This document shows positions 34,209 to 42,480 of a DNA stretch of 42,480 bases, one piece after another. Made by a program: the position numbers and the translations under genes. Position 1 is the first letter of the stretch, and each line of letters begins with the position of its first letter. This stretch comes from Syntrophaceae bacterium UBA5619 (lineage in GTDB: Bacteria > Desulfobacterota > Syntrophia > Syntrophales > UBA5619), in the NCBI GenBank assembly GCA_002424545.1, contig DIKL01000059.1, positions 9,772-52,251 on the forward strand. The letters run 5' to 3'. The notes under the pieces were generated by a model. That model was not told the origin of the DNA. It saw only the letters and a program-made list of their open reading frames with translations, and made no database searches.

Positions 34209-35362
34209 ATGGATTTCTGAATAAAAGCGCCCGGATAAGTTTTTTCAATCCGGTGATCCTTCAGATACCGGAGGGCGGCGGCGCGGTTTTCAAACTGTCC
34301 GAGCAGAACCCGATACCACCGGCCCTTGCCTTGGATAGAAACCGTTTCCACCCGAACCGCGAGCTTCTTGGCCTGCATTTCTTTAGCCAGGGCTTCCGCC
34401 TTGCTTCTTTCCGGATAGGCGCCGACCTGGATGCTGAAGGGCACGCCGGTCCCTTTTTTGACGCCGATTTGACCCGGGGGCGCGATCTTCTGCTTTGCCG
34501 GGGGAGGCGATGCCGGCTCGGGTTCGCTCGGGATTCCGATCCCCGTCGTTTGCACGGGCGCGGCCGGGAGCGCATCCTGCGCGGATATTTCCTTGATCGG
34601 CTCAGGCGAGCTCGGCATGGATTCACTCGATCCTCCGGTATCCGCGGGCTGTGCAGGCGAAGGGTGTAATTCCATCCCGGGGGGGACATGACGCGGCGTT
34701 TCAACGCGAAGGGGCGGTTCAAGCCACTGCCGACCGTCGAAATATTGGGTATTGGCCGTCAGTCTGTTGATGCGGAGTGGATAATCCTTGTCTGCCACCC
34801 GGATGGTTTCGTAGTGATAAAAGGTCGGCCACAAGAAAATCAGCAGCAGCGTAATCGCGATGAGAGCGGCCGGGGCGAGCAGCCAGGGACGATTCTTCAA
34901 TGTGGATACGGAAAACGCCCTGTCGTTCGGCCGGACAGGAATCGTTTCTTCCGGGTCCGGATCTGCGGGGAAGGACGGGAGCTCCATTGATTGGGGTGGA
35001 CGGATGGAATCTTCCGGATCGGCTGTCTGGCGGGTCTCGTGCAGAAGCAACAGCCTCTCGTACGCATTGTTGATTTCCCTCAGCTTTTTCGTCGAAGTCT
35101 CTTTCCAGGATGAAACATGAGGGTAACGTTCGGGATCCCAAGCGCTGGTGATTTTTTCGAAGGCGCGGTGGATGTCCGATAAAGAAGCCTCGGGATGGAT
35201 CTGAAGAATTTTGTAATAGAGCGCCGGATCTTCCCCAACATCGGATAAATCCTCGGGGGAATCGAGGGATTCCACCTGCCGGTATAAGGCCAGTTCTTTG
35301 ACCAATCGGTCGTCTTCCGGAGTGACGGGATTCTCCTCTCGCAATTTCGGGTCATCGGTCAT
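34205..35362 (-). CDS. J-domain-like / transmembrane / SPOR-domain protein
   Basis: A 385-residue single-span membrane protein. Residues about 48-107 resemble a J domain (YYKILQIHPEASLSDIHRAFEKIT ... REINNAYERLL), but the HPD tripeptide that activates DnaK is missing: the turn reads AWDPERYP. A membrane helix spans about 160-182. A Pro-rich linker leads to a C-terminal SPOR domain (about 305-380: SIQVGAYPERSKAEALAKEM and RVLLGQFENRAAALRYL), which binds denuded peptidoglycan at division sites. The topology predicts an inner J-like part and a periplasmic SPOR part. The start at 35362 has AGAGGA eight bases upstream; the frame extends a few codons further. A division or wall-associated role is inferred. 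Confidence 0.8.
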   Translation of the reverse strand: MTDDPKLREENPVTPEDDRLVKELALYRQVESLDSPEDLSDVGEDPALYYKILQIHPEASLSDIHRAFEKITSAWDPERYPHVSSWKETSTKKLREINNAYERLLLLHETRQTADPEDSIRPPQSMELPSFPADPDPEETIPVRPNDRAFSVSTLKNRPWLLAPAALIAITLLLIFLWPTFYHYETIRVADKDYPLRINRLTANTQYFDGRQWLEPPLRVETPRHVPPGMELHPSPAQPADTGGSSESMPSSPEPIKEISAQDALPAAPVQTTGIGIPSEPEPASPPPAKQKIAPPGQIGVKKGTGVPFSIQVGAYPERSKAEALAKEMQAKKLAVRVETVSIQGKGRWYRVLLGQFENRAAALRYLKDHRIEKTYPGAFIQKSI

Positions 35363-35673
35363 AGAAGTATTCCTCTGCATTCATCCATCCAGCCCCCGGA
35401 AACCACTTGCCGGACATTATCAGGGAATGCACCGGCGATGTCAATGAAATATTTCGTTGATAAAGCTTACATTACCAACCCTTGCACCATGAAGCCTTCG
35501 GGGCGATGATCGGCGCGGCGGCGCGATCGTTCATAGGGATCTCAAGGCGGATGCGGACAACGGAGAATTTGCGGATGGTTTGGCTGAAAGCATTTTTCGG
35601 GTGGCATGCCGGCGGGAAGACCGGCCGGTTGGTTATGAGGATCGGGTGGGAAATTTAAATCGGCCGGGTTCCC
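35363..35673. other. Intergenic region upstream of the gmhA operon
   Basis: About 310 bases between divergent genes with no supported gene. The right end carries the operon promoter. No CIRCE-type inverted repeat (heat-shock operator) was seen here or before grpE. Confidence 0.4.
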
Positions 35674-35702
35674 TTGACAGGGTCCCTGTCGATTCTTATA
35701 TT
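35674..35702 (+). promoter_or_regulatory. Promoter of the gmhA-grpE-dnaK operon
   Basis: A perfect TTGACA (35674-35679) and TATATT (35697-35702) with a 17-base spacer lie about 40 bases before the gmhA ATG. It is a housekeeping-type sequence. A heat-shock sigma-32-type pair was not recognised. Confidence 0.7.
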
Positions 35703-35741
35703 ATGGCCACTTTTCAGGAATCAGCGGACGGATAGGGCAAC

Positions 35742-36326
35742 ATGGAAGGCTATATTATCAAGATATTCCGCGAGTCGGGCCAGGCCAAGGAGACTTTCGT
35801 TAATGAAAACCTGACTCGGATCGTCGCGGTGGTCGAAGCGGTCACAACGGCCCTGAAGGCGGGAAACAAAATTCTGCTCTTCGGAAACGGTGGTTCGGCG
35901 GCCGATGCCCAGCACCTTGCGGCGGAGTTCGTGAACCGATTCGTGATTGAAAGGCCTCCCCTTCCGGCGATCGCGCTGACGACGGATACGTCCGTCATCA
36001 CCAGCATCGGAAACGACTACGATTTTTCGGATATCTTCAGCAAGCAGATCCGGGCCATCGGCCAGAAGGGGGATGTTGCCTGGGGGATGAGCACCAGCGG
36101 GACATCCGCGAATGTGGTCAAGGGGTTGGAGACGGCCAGGAAGATCGGTATGGTGACGATTGGCTTGACCGGACGGGATGGCGGCGATGTCGCGAAGGTT
36201 GCGGATTACGTACTGAACGTTTCTTCCGCCAGCACCCCGCGTATTCAGGAGGTGCATATTACGGCGGGGCATGTGATCTGCGAGATGGTGGATTTCAAAC
36301 TCTTTCAGAGACCGGATATGAAATAG
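35742..36326 (+). CDS. gmhA: Sedoheptulose-7-phosphate isomerase
   Basis: A 194-residue cytoplasmic SIS-domain enzyme that converts sedoheptulose 7-phosphate to D-glycero-D-manno-heptose 7-phosphate, the first step to the heptoses of the LPS inner core. FGNGGSAADAQHLAAEFVNRF (about 47-67) is the GmhA signature, followed by STSGTSANVVKGLE and the C-terminal TPRIQEVHITAGHVICEMVD with the metal/catalytic His. The length is normal for the family. It shares an operon with grpE and dnaK, eight bases apart, an uncommon grouping. The ribosome site is weak. Confidence 0.93.
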   Translation: MEGYIIKIFRESGQAKETFVNENLTRIVAVVEAVTTALKAGNKILLFGNGGSAADAQHLAAEFVNRFVIERPPLPAIALTTDTSVITSIGNDYDFSDIFSKQIRAIGQKGDVAWGMSTSGTSANVVKGLETARKIGMVTIGLTGRDGGDVAKVADYVLNVSSASTPRIQEVHITAGHVICEMVDFKLFQRPDMK

Positions 36327-36333
36327 GAGCGTC

Positions 36334-36969
36334 ATGGTTGCGCGGATAAAAAAGGATGCGACGGAGGCCGGAGAGGGTCTCCCGAAGAAAACGGCGGATT
36401 CGCCGACGGCGGGACAGGATTCGGAGGCGGAACTTCCCGGAAATACGGGGGGAACGGCAGAGCTGATGATGAAACTTCAGGAGGCGGAGAACAAGGCCGC
36501 CGAAAATTACGACAAATACGTGCGTGCCGCCGCCGAACTGGACAATTACCGGAAACGGGCGGTCCGGGAGAAGGCGGATGCGATACGATACGGAAACGAA
36601 ACGCTGATCCGGGACATGCTGCCGCTCGTCGACGGAATGGACCGCGCGCTGGAACATGCCTGCAATTCCGAAGATTTCGATGCCTTCAGGGAAGGCCTCA
36701 AGATGCTTCAAGGGCAGCTTCTGGGCTGTCTTCAGAAACACGGCGTGGAGATGGTCGATACGGCGGGGAAGGCGTTCGATCCGCATGTGCACGAGGCGAT
36801 GATGCAGGTGGAGAGCGCCGAGCACGAGCACAGCAAGGTGGTCGACGAATTCGAGAAGGGGTATCTGCTGAACGGCAGATTGCTCCGGCCGGCGAAGGTA
36901 TCGGTGTGCAAACGCCCCTCGACGGGCGGTGACCGGGAAAATAATTGCGATGAGGCTGAGAATCATTAA
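36334..36969 (+). CDS. grpE: Nucleotide exchange factor GrpE
   Basis: A 211-residue co-chaperone that releases ADP from DnaK. After a charged disordered N-terminus (about 1-45) comes the long dimerisation coiled coil (MMKLQEAENKAAENYDKYVRAAAELDNYRKRAVREK). The beta-domain follows, with the family signature VVDEFEKGYLLNGRLLRPAKVSVCK. AGGAG precedes the ATG. A Cys-containing, hydrophilic tail (about 195-211) is a little longer than usual. It lies between gmhA and dnaK in one operon. Confidence 0.95.
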   Translation: MVARIKKDATEAGEGLPKKTADSPTAGQDSEAELPGNTGGTAELMMKLQEAENKAAENYDKYVRAAAELDNYRKRAVREKADAIRYGNETLIRDMLPLVDGMDRALEHACNSEDFDAFREGLKMLQGQLLGCLQKHGVEMVDTAGKAFDPHVHEAMMQVESAEHEHSKVVDEFEKGYLLNGRLLRPAKVSVCKRPSTGGDRENNCDEAENH

Positions 36970-36987
36970 AGAGGAGGAATGTTTATC

Positions 36988-38910
36988 ATGGGAAAGATTA
37001 TCGGGATCGATTTGGGAACGACAAACTCGTGCGTCGCGGTGATGGAAGGCGGAGACCCCGTCGTGATCGCGAACCAGGAGGGGAACCGCACGACTCCCTC
37101 GATGGTTGCCTTTTCGGAAAACGGGGAAAGGCTGGTGGGGCAGGTTGCCAAACGGCAGGCGGTCACCAATTCGGAGAATACCGTTTATGCAATCAAGCGA
37201 TTGATCGGGAGAAAATATAGTTCGAAAGAGGTGCAGCATGACCGGACGGTGAGTCCGTTCAAAATCACCGAAGCGGCGAACGGCGACGCCCAGGTCACGA
37301 TCCGGGGACGGAACTACAGCCCGGCCGAGATTTCGTCGATGATCCTGACGAAGATGAAACAGACGGCCGATGATTATCTCGGGGAGAAGATCACCGACGC
37401 GGTCATCACGGTGCCCGCGTACTTCAACGACTCCCAGCGGCAGGCAACGAAGGACGCGGGAAAGATCGCGGGGTTGAACGTGCTGCGGATCATCAACGAG
37501 CCGACGGCCGCGGCACTGGCCTACGGCCTGGACAAGAAGAAGGACGAAAAGATCGCCGTATTCGACCTGGGAGGAGGAACCTTCGATATCTCGATTCTGG
37601 AACTGGGCGACGGCGTTTTCGAAGTCAAGTCCACGAACGGCGACACCCACCTGGGGGGCGAAGATTTCGACCAGCGGCTGATCGACTATCTGGCTGATGA
37701 ATTCAAAAAGGATCAGGGGATCGACATCCGGAAGGACAAGATGGCCCTGCAGCGGATCAAGGAGGCGGCGGAGAAGGCGAAGATGGAGCTTTCCAGCTCG
37801 ATGGAGACGGATGTCAACCTGCCTTTCATCACGGCCGACGCCTCGGGCCCCAAGCACATGAACATCAAGCTGACCCGGGCGAAGCTGGAGGCCCTCGTGG
37901 AGGATCTGATCGAAAAGATGGTCGGGCCTTGCCAGACGGCCCTCCAGGATGCGAAGCTCAAGACGAGCGAAATCGACGAGGTGATCCTCGTCGGCGGGAT
38001 GACCCGGATGCCCCGCGTTCAGCAGAAGGTGAAGGAGATCTTCGGGAAGGAGCCCAACAGGGGGGTCAACCCGGACGAGGTGGTTGCGGTCGGCGCGGCG
38101 ATCCAGGGCGGCGTGCTGACGGGCGACGTGAAGGACGTCCTGCTGCTGGACGTGACGCCGCTGTCCCTCGGCATCGAGACGCTGGGCGGCGTCATGACGC
38201 GGCTGATCGAGAAGAATACGACGATTCCGACCAAGAAGAGCCAGGTCTTCTCCACGGCGGCGGACAACCAGCCGGCGGTGAGCATTCATGTCCTCCAGGG
38301 AGAGCGGTCCATGGCGGGCGACAACCGGACCCTCGGGCGGTTTGAGCTGGTCGGGATCCCTCCCGCCCCGCGCGGAATGCCGCAGATCGAGGTGACTTTC
38401 GATATCGATGCCAACGGTATCGTCCATGTCTCGGCAAAGGATCTCGGGACCGGCAAGGAGCAGAGCATCAAGATCACCGCCTCCAGCGGTCTGTCGGAGG
38501 AAGAAATCAAGAAGCTGGTCAAGGATGCCGACGCGCACGCCGAGGAGGACAAAAAGAAAAAGGAACTCATCGAGGCGAGAAACCAGGCGGATTCAATGGC
38601 CTACAGCGTGGAAAAGAACGTCAAGGAGTTTGGAGATAAGGTCGACGCCGCAGAGAAGGCGAAGATTGAGGAGGGGATCGCCAAGGTGAGGAAGGCGATC
38701 GAAGGCGACGACCTGGAGGCGATCAAGAAGGCCCAGGAGGAGCTGACCAACGCCTCGCACAAGCTCGCCGAGGCCATGTACGCCAAAACCGCCGGACAGC
38801 AACAGGCGGGTCCCGATGCCGGCCCCAAGCCGGGAGCGGGCGAGCAGGCGGGCGGCGGCAAGAAGGATGACGATGTGGTCGACGCCGATTTCGAGGATGT
38901 AAAGAAGTAA
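36988..38910 (+). CDS. dnaK: Hsp70 chaperone DnaK
   Basis: A 640-residue Hsp70. It begins [15 protein letters not shown], with phosphate loop IGIDLGTTN, and includes [46 protein letters not shown] and [10 protein letters not shown] of the ATPase domain. [18 protein letters not shown] is the linker into the substrate-binding domain, followed by a lid rich in Lys/Glu and a C-terminal [14 protein letters not shown], the usual EEVD-like bacterial ending. ATG 36988 is chosen over 36979 because GGAGG lies ten bases before it. No dnaJ follows; a terminator comes 16 bases after the stop. Confidence 0.97.
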   Translation: MGKIIGIDLGTTNSCVAVMEGGDPVVIANQEGNRTTPSMVAFSENGERLVGQVAKRQAVTNSENTVYAIKRLIGRKYSSKEVQHDRTVSPFKITEAANGDAQVTIRGRNYSPAEISSMILTKMKQTADDYLGEKITDAVITVPAYFNDSQRQATKDAGKIAGLNVLRIINEPTAAALAYGLDKKKDEKIAVFDLGGGTFDISILELGDGVFEVKSTNGDTHLGGEDFDQRLIDYLADEFKKDQGIDIRKDKMALQRIKEAAEKAKMELSSSMETDVNLPFITADASGPKHMNIKLTRAKLEALVEDLIEKMVGPCQTALQDAKLKTSEIDEVILVGGMTRMPRVQQKVKEIFGKEPNRGVNPDEVVAVGAAIQGGVLTGDVKDVLLLDVTPLSLGIETLGGVMTRLIEKNTTIPTKKSQVFSTAADNQPAVSIHVLQGERSMAGDNRTLGRFELVGIPPAPRGMPQIEVTFDIDANGIVHVSAKDLGTGKEQSIKITASSGLSEEEIKKLVKDADAHAEEDKKKKELIEARNQADSMAYSVEKNVKEFGDKVDAAEKAKIEEGIAKVRKAIEGDDLEAIKKAQEELTNASHKLAEAMYAKTAGQQQAGPDAGPKPGAGEQAGGGKKDDDVVDADFEDVKK

Positions 38911-38926
38911 ATGATTCCAACCCTTC

Positions 38927-38964
38927 AGCCCGGGCGTCCTTTTCGGATACCCGGGCTTTTTTTG
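38927..38964 (+). terminator. Terminator after dnaK
   Basis: AGCCCGGG pairs with CCCGGGCT around a 15-base loop and is followed by seven T residues. It closes the gmhA-grpE-dnaK transcript. Confidence 0.9.
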
Positions 38965-38991
38965 TCGACGACAGGTTTTGTATGGTATAAA
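38962..38991 (+). promoter_or_regulatory. Promoter candidate for the PLD-surE genes
   Basis: TTGTCG (38962-38967) and TATAAA (38986-38991) are 18 bases apart, about 100 bases before the PLD-family gene. The -35 overlaps the end of the dnaK terminator T tract. Confidence 0.4.
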
Positions 38992-39089
38992 GAGCGCGGA
39001 TTTTGAGGATTTTGCAATCCCCCGCAGGGAGAAACGTCCCCGCCGCGGGGGAGGGAAAAGGGCCGGCATAAAGGGGAGTGAGGTGCGTT

Positions 39090-39692
39090 ATGGGCCTTTT
39101 GGCCGGAGCGACGCGATGGATCATGCCGCCGGCGGTCCTGCTGTTCGTTTTGGCCGTTCCGCAGCCGGGGAAAGCCACGCAACCCGGAGACATGGCGGCC
39201 GCAGCTTCTCCGCGGGCGGTGGCGGATGTGAAACTGTTGCCGGACCGGGATTATTTTACCGCGCTGCTGGACGGCGTGGATCAGGCCCGGACGGAGATCT
39301 TTCTTTCCGCATTTCTCTTCCGGACGATCGAAGATGCGGGAGGATATCCGGAGGTGTTTTTGAAACGTCTTCTCCGGGCGGCCCGCAGGGGGGTCCGTGT
39401 CCATGTCATTCTGGAAAGGAACCGGGGCGCCGACGACCTCAACCGGAACAATGCCGAGACGGCCGAGAGGCTGGAAAGGGGGGGTGTCCAGGTTTGCCTC
39501 GATGCCCCGAACCGGGTGACGCATGCCAAGCTCGTCGTCATCGACGGGCGGTATCTGCTGGTCGGGAGCCACAACCTGACGCAGTCGGCCCTGAAATACA
39601 ATCATGAGGTCTCCGTCTGGATCGACTCGGTTCCGCTGGCCGACGAGGCGCTGCGGTACATGAAATCCATCTGTCCCGGCAAACCGGAATGA
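39090..39692 (+). CDS. Exported phospholipase D-like (single HKD) protein
   Basis: A 200-residue protein. ATG 39090 is chosen for a GAGG site. A signal peptide or anchor (about 1-30) is followed by one PLD/nuclease-type domain. Early residues DYFTALLDGVDQARTEIFLSAFLF match the N-terminal strand of the family. The catalytic HxK(x4)D is His145-Lys147-Asp152 in THAKLVVIDGRYLLVGSHN, followed by the usual SALKYNHEVSVWI. Having one motif, it should work as a homodimer, like Nuc endonucleases. It might be a periplasmic nuclease or phospholipase; sequence does not decide. Confidence 0.85.
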   Translation: MGLLAGATRWIMPPAVLLFVLAVPQPGKATQPGDMAAAASPRAVADVKLLPDRDYFTALLDGVDQARTEIFLSAFLFRTIEDAGGYPEVFLKRLLRAARRGVRVHVILERNRGADDLNRNNAETAERLERGGVQVCLDAPNRVTHAKLVVIDGRYLLVGSHNLTQSALKYNHEVSVWIDSVPLADEALRYMKSICPGKPE

Positions 39693-39733
39693 GATTCGGT
39701 TGAAAACGGCCGGATCATCGAGGTGACGCAAGA

Positions 39734-40501
39734 ATGGCAAAACGGTTTCTTCTGACCAACGACGACGGGATTTACGCCCGGGGGCTCCGTGCGCTTTATC
39801 AGGAGCTTTCCCGGGACGCGGAGTGCCTCATCGTGGCCCCGGAAACCGAACAGAGCGCCGTCGGCCACGCGATCACGCTCTCCCGGCCGCTGATGGTGCG
39901 GAAGGCCCGGAAGAACGGGGCTTTTCTGGGTTATTCCGTTCTCGGAACGCCGGCCGATTGCGTCAAAATCGGCCTGGATGAACTGGCGGGCGGACCGGTC
40001 GATCTGGTCGTCTCCGGGATCAATCGCGGCGCCAACGTGGGGATCAACGTTCTTTATTCGGGGACCGTCTCCGCGGCGACGGAGGCGGCGATTCTGGGGG
40101 TGCCGTCGCTTGCGATTTCCCTGGATACGCACGAAGAAGCGGACTATTCGGCGGCCGCCTGTTTTGCGCGAAAGCTGGCCGCTTTCATCCTCGAGAACCC
40201 GCTGCCGAACGTCGCGTTGAACGTGAACGTTCCGGCGGTTCCGGCGCAGGAGATTCGGGGCGTCGTCGTGGTCAGACAGGGGCGGGCACGGCTGATGGAG
40301 AGTTTCGACAAACGGGTCGACCCACGCGACAACATTTACTACTGGTTGGCCGGCCAGACCGAACTTCCCGAGCAGGAGCGGGACGATACGGATGCCGGCG
40401 CGCTGACGAGGGGGATGATTACGATTACGCCGATCCATTTCGACCTCACCCGCCATGACCTCCTGGACGGCCTGAGAAGCAGCATCCAGAGGCGTTTCTG
40501 A
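39734..40501 (+). CDS. surE: 5'/3'-nucleotidase SurE
   Basis: A 255-residue stationary-phase survival phosphatase. FLLTNDDGIYARGLRAL (Asp10-Asp11 metal site), APETEQSAVGHAITL and VVSGINRGANVG with the metal Asn are the family motifs. SGTVSAATEAAILGVPSLAIS is also conserved. SurE hydrolyses nucleoside 5'- or 3'-monophosphates and short polyphosphates. CGAGGTGA precedes the ATG. It follows the PLD-family gene after 41 bases and is probably in the same transcript. Confidence 0.95.
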   Translation: MAKRFLLTNDDGIYARGLRALYQELSRDAECLIVAPETEQSAVGHAITLSRPLMVRKARKNGAFLGYSVLGTPADCVKIGLDELAGGPVDLVVSGINRGANVGINVLYSGTVSAATEAAILGVPSLAISLDTHEEADYSAAACFARKLAAFILENPLPNVALNVNVPAVPAQEIRGVVVVRQGRARLMESFDKRVDPRDNIYYWLAGQTELPEQERDDTDAGALTRGMITITPIHFDLTRHDLLDGLRSSIQRRF

Positions 40502-40602
40502 GAGGGTGTCCACCGTCAAACCGGCGACGAGCGAAGGGTGAATTCGCCCGGGATGAGCACACGGGAAATGTTCCGAAAAACAACGCAAAGGAGGTTTGGA
40601 CG

Positions 40603-41031
40603 ATGAAGATGGTTCCCAGACTGACCCTCGAGGACGCCCGCGTCATGATGGATGCGGCGGAGGCCAAGGCGCGCGAGATCGGCGTCGACATGGATATCGC
40701 GATCACCGACGACGGCGGATCGCTGCTGATGTTCCATCGCATGGACGATGCGCGGCTGACCAGCATCGATATCGCCATCAGCAAAGCCTTCACGGCTGCC
40801 GCCGCGCGCAAGTCCACGCGCGCCTACGGGGAAACCAGCAGGCCGGACGGTTCCTCCTACGGCATCCATGTCAGCAACCAGGGACGGTTCATGATCATCG
40901 CCGGCGGGCTCCCCGTCTTTCTGGACGGACGGATCGTCGGCGGTATCGGATGCAGCTCGGGTCACGCCGATCAGGATGAGGTGGTTTCGCAGGCGGGGAT
41001 CGACGCCCTCATGAATCACCTGAAGGGGTGA
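40603..41031 (+). CDS. GlcG/HbpS-like (DUF336) protein
   Basis: A 142-residue protein of the GlcG/HbpS family, which forms octamers and in some members binds heme or takes part in glycolate or diol utilisation. Typical features are AAEAKAREIGVDMDIAITDDGG, the DDARLTSIDIAISKAFTA helix and VGGIGCSSGHADQDEVV near the end. AAAGGAGG precedes the ATG. It lies 23 bases before the flavin reductase gene, so the two are likely co-transcribed. The specific ligand cannot be read from sequence. Confidence 0.85.
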   Translation: MKMVPRLTLEDARVMMDAAEAKAREIGVDMDIAITDDGGSLLMFHRMDDARLTSIDIAISKAFTAAAARKSTRAYGETSRPDGSSYGIHVSNQGRFMIIAGGLPVFLDGRIVGGIGCSSGHADQDEVVSQAGIDALMNHLKG

Positions 41032-41054
41032 GGTCGTTCCGAAGGAGGCGATGC

Positions 41055-41654
41055 ATGACCCATCGGAAAGGGATCGAAAAGCAAACCTGGAAACCGGGGA
41101 ACGTTCTGTCGCCGGCGCCGCCGGTTTTGGTGAGTTGCGGCGGGGCGCAGGGGTGGAAACCCAACCTGATCACCATTGCCTGGGCGGGAAACGTCTGCAG
41201 CGATCCGCCTATGCTGTCGATCTCCGTGCGCCCCGAGCGGTACTCCCATGAAATGATCGAAGCCATGCGCGAATTTGTGGTGAATGTGCCTTCGCTACGC
41301 CAGGCGAAGGCGGTGGACTGGTGCGGGGTGGTTTCCGGGCGAAGCGTGGATAAATTTGCCGGCGCGGGGCTGACGCCCGCCCCGGCCCTGAAAGTTCATC
41401 CGCCGATCGTTCTGGAGTGTCCCCTCAACATCGAATGCCGTGTCCGGCAATCCCTGGAACTGGGATCGCATACGATGTTTGTGGCGGAGGTGGTTGCCGT
41501 TCAGGTGACCACCGAGTTGATGGACGGCAAGGGGCAATTCCGTCCGGATCGGTGCGGTTTGCTGGCGTTTGCCAACGGGCAGTATTTCACGTTGGGTCGC
41601 CGCATCGGGCGCTTCGGCTTCTCGGTGCGGAAACGCCGCGCCGCCGGTCGCTGA
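41055..41654 (+). CDS. Flavin reductase-like FMN-binding protein
   Basis: A 199-residue split-barrel flavin reductase. PAPPVLVSCGG, LITIAWAGNVCSDPPMLSISVRPERYSHEMI and EFVVNVPS give the FMN-binding pattern of the family, and SGRSVDKFAGAGLTP is the substrate-loop region. The ATG at 41055 has AAGGAGGCG upstream; the frame extends further upstream without a site. In anaerobes these proteins often transfer electrons to Fe-S or rubredoxin partners. It sits downstream of the GlcG-like gene. Confidence 0.87.
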   Translation: MTHRKGIEKQTWKPGNVLSPAPPVLVSCGGAQGWKPNLITIAWAGNVCSDPPMLSISVRPERYSHEMIEAMREFVVNVPSLRQAKAVDWCGVVSGRSVDKFAGAGLTPAPALKVHPPIVLECPLNIECRVRQSLELGSHTMFVAEVVAVQVTTELMDGKGQFRPDRCGLLAFANGQYFTLGRRIGRFGFSVRKRRAAGR

Positions 41655-41694
41655 GCGGCGGTCGGCTTCTCGCAATCGTCTTCCGCACCAAACC

Positions 41695-42039
41695 TTACGG
41701 CATGAATTCTTCCGGTTCGTGCGGCTTCCCGGGACCGAGATCGTACTTGTTCAGCGTGTTCCAGGCATCTATCACGGCCTCCCGGTAGCGTTCATCGGGA
41801 ATGGATTTCTTGAACGTGGAATAATCGATGTGTTCCACGAGGTCGAGCAGCGTCTCCGCGACGACGTGCTTCTGAACCGCGGCGCGGTATCGGTAGATGC
41901 CGTAAGGCGCTTCCGTGGCGTGTGCTTTTGGAAAAAGGGCCTCGATGTGGCCGGGAAAACGGGATTGAATCATCAAGAAGTTCGGACTGCTTTCGGAAGC
42001 AATGATGGACACAAAACCGCGTTTGGTGAAAACCCACAT
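41695..42039 (-). CDS. Conserved hypothetical protein
   Basis: A 114-residue soluble protein beginning MWVFTKRGFVSIIA, with YGIYRYRAAVQKHVVAETLLDLVEHIDYSTFKKSI in the middle. This layout (strand-rich start, 'DYxxFK' helix) resembles a small conserved family of unknown function found in many bacteria. AGAGGAGG precedes the ATG. It runs opposite to the flavin reductase gene and in the same direction as the MFS gene to the right. Confidence 0.7.
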   Translation of the reverse strand: MWVFTKRGFVSIIASESSPNFLMIQSRFPGHIEALFPKAHATEAPYGIYRYRAAVQKHVVAETLLDLVEHIDYSTFKKSIPDERYREAVIDAWNTLNKYDLGPGKPHEPEEFMP

Positions 42040-42134
42040 AGGTCGCCTCCTCTGGTCTGTTTTTCAAGAAATCTTACCACGATAAACCGGAAAAGGCCAA
42101 CGGGGAATCCTGATTTTCCTTTTCCGGCGAAACG

Positions 42135-42480
42135 TTACTCCGGCCGGCGGTCGCGGACCAGCAAGACGAAGAAGAGAATCATCGCAATCGTGACCCAGCC
42201 GCAAAAAAACATCAGGAACGCGCCGCCCCATTGGTCGATCAGAAAGCTTCCCAGAATGCCTCCCAGCGCCGAGGCCAGCGACATGCGCGCCACGGTCGAT
42301 ATGTTCAGGTAGGTGGCGCGCATCGCCGGATGAGCCCGCCGGTCCACGAAATCGATGATTCCCAGCTGTGAGAGGCCGAAACCGGGACCGTGCAGAAGCG
42401 CGGCGGCAAACTTCCAGAGGAAAGGCGTATCCAGCGTGAAGAAGGAAAAGAGGATCAAACTGATCTTTAACAGTTGCCGA
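42135..42480 (-). CDS. MFS transporter, 5' end outside the window
   Basis: The last 114 or so codons of a leftward membrane protein whose frame stays open to the window edge. Hydrophobic helices (LWKFAAALLHGPGFGLSQLGII, LASALGGILGSFLIDQWGG, AFLMFFCGWVTIAMILFFVLL) fit the end of a 12-helix major facilitator, and the ending is RDRRPE. The beginning of the gene lies beyond 42480, so the substrate and subfamily cannot be judged. Confidence 0.65.
   Translation of the reverse strand, partial: RQLLKISLILFSFFTLDTPFLWKFAAALLHGPGFGLSQLGIIDFVDRRAHPAMRATYLNISTVARMSLASALGGILGSFLIDQWGGAFLMFFCGWVTIAMILFFVLLVRDRRPE

Noticed and set aside
36295..38538. Very long antisense open frame (about 747 codons) opposite grpE and dnaK
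   Set aside because: It is an artefact of GC-rich codons; dnaK and grpE on the other strand are unmistakable and no ribosome site or family supports the antisense frame.
1..42480. CRISPR arrays, IS elements, rRNA genes and integrases
   Set aside because: No regularly spaced repeats, transposase or recombinase motifs, or rRNA sequence were seen anywhere in the window.

Overview
The window is a GC-rich chromosomal segment from a Gram-negative anaerobe. It carries lipoproteins, a heptose-phosphate isomerase for LPS, an oxygen-sensitive class III ribonucleotide reductase, CoA-dependent fatty or aromatic acid degradation genes, and multi-cluster Fe-S membrane proteins. This mix, with OFA-type MFS carriers, resembles syntrophic or sulfate-reducing 'Deltaproteobacteria' (Syntrophales-like Desulfobacterota). 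That placement is inferred from gene content only; no rRNA is present.

Layout. 0.1-4.1 kb: two related small envelope proteins, a DHH phosphoesterase, an FmdB zinc ribbon and an HExxH protein. 4.2-8.4 kb: a leftward operon of an alanine racemase with an unknown C-terminal half and two D-Ala-D-Ala-ligase-like ATP-grasp enzymes. It diverges from tRNA-Thr(CGT). 8.6-11.9 kb: an AT-rich accessory island next to the tRNA, with decayed sequence, two small Lys-rich paralogues, two lipoproteins and a type I/IV restriction-like nuclease-fold protein. 12.2-17.3 kb: two MFS carriers, an MBL hydrolase, a GGDEF remnant and a glycerol-dehydrogenase-family enzyme. 17.4-23.6 kb: flavin enzymes, a secreted MsrAB, a membrane metallophosphoesterase, a Tat-exported DUF362 protein and a NapH/MauM-like ferredoxin fusion. 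23.9-30.4 kb: SDR, enoyl-CoA hydratase/3-hydroxyacyl-CoA dehydrogenase, zinc alcohol dehydrogenase, Rnk-like factor and CoA-transferase. 30.7-35.4 kb: HD phosphohydrolase, NrdD and a J-like/TM/SPOR protein. 35.7-38.9 kb: gmhA-grpE-dnaK operon. 39-42.5 kb: PLD-family protein, surE, GlcG-like protein, flavin reductase, a hypothetical protein and an MFS gene cut by the window edge.

The likely functional units are the D-amino-acid ligation cassette (racemase supplies the D-amino acid, two ligases join it), the acyl-CoA oxidation set (hydration, dehydrogenation, CoA transfer), the membrane/Tat Fe-S pair, and the heat-shock operon. The most unusual observations are the racemase fusion with diverged ligase paralogues, the NrdD whose expected glycyl-radical Gly reads as Gln, the J-like/TM/SPOR architecture, and the tRNA-adjacent island with a recognisable but broken ribbon-helix-helix gene.
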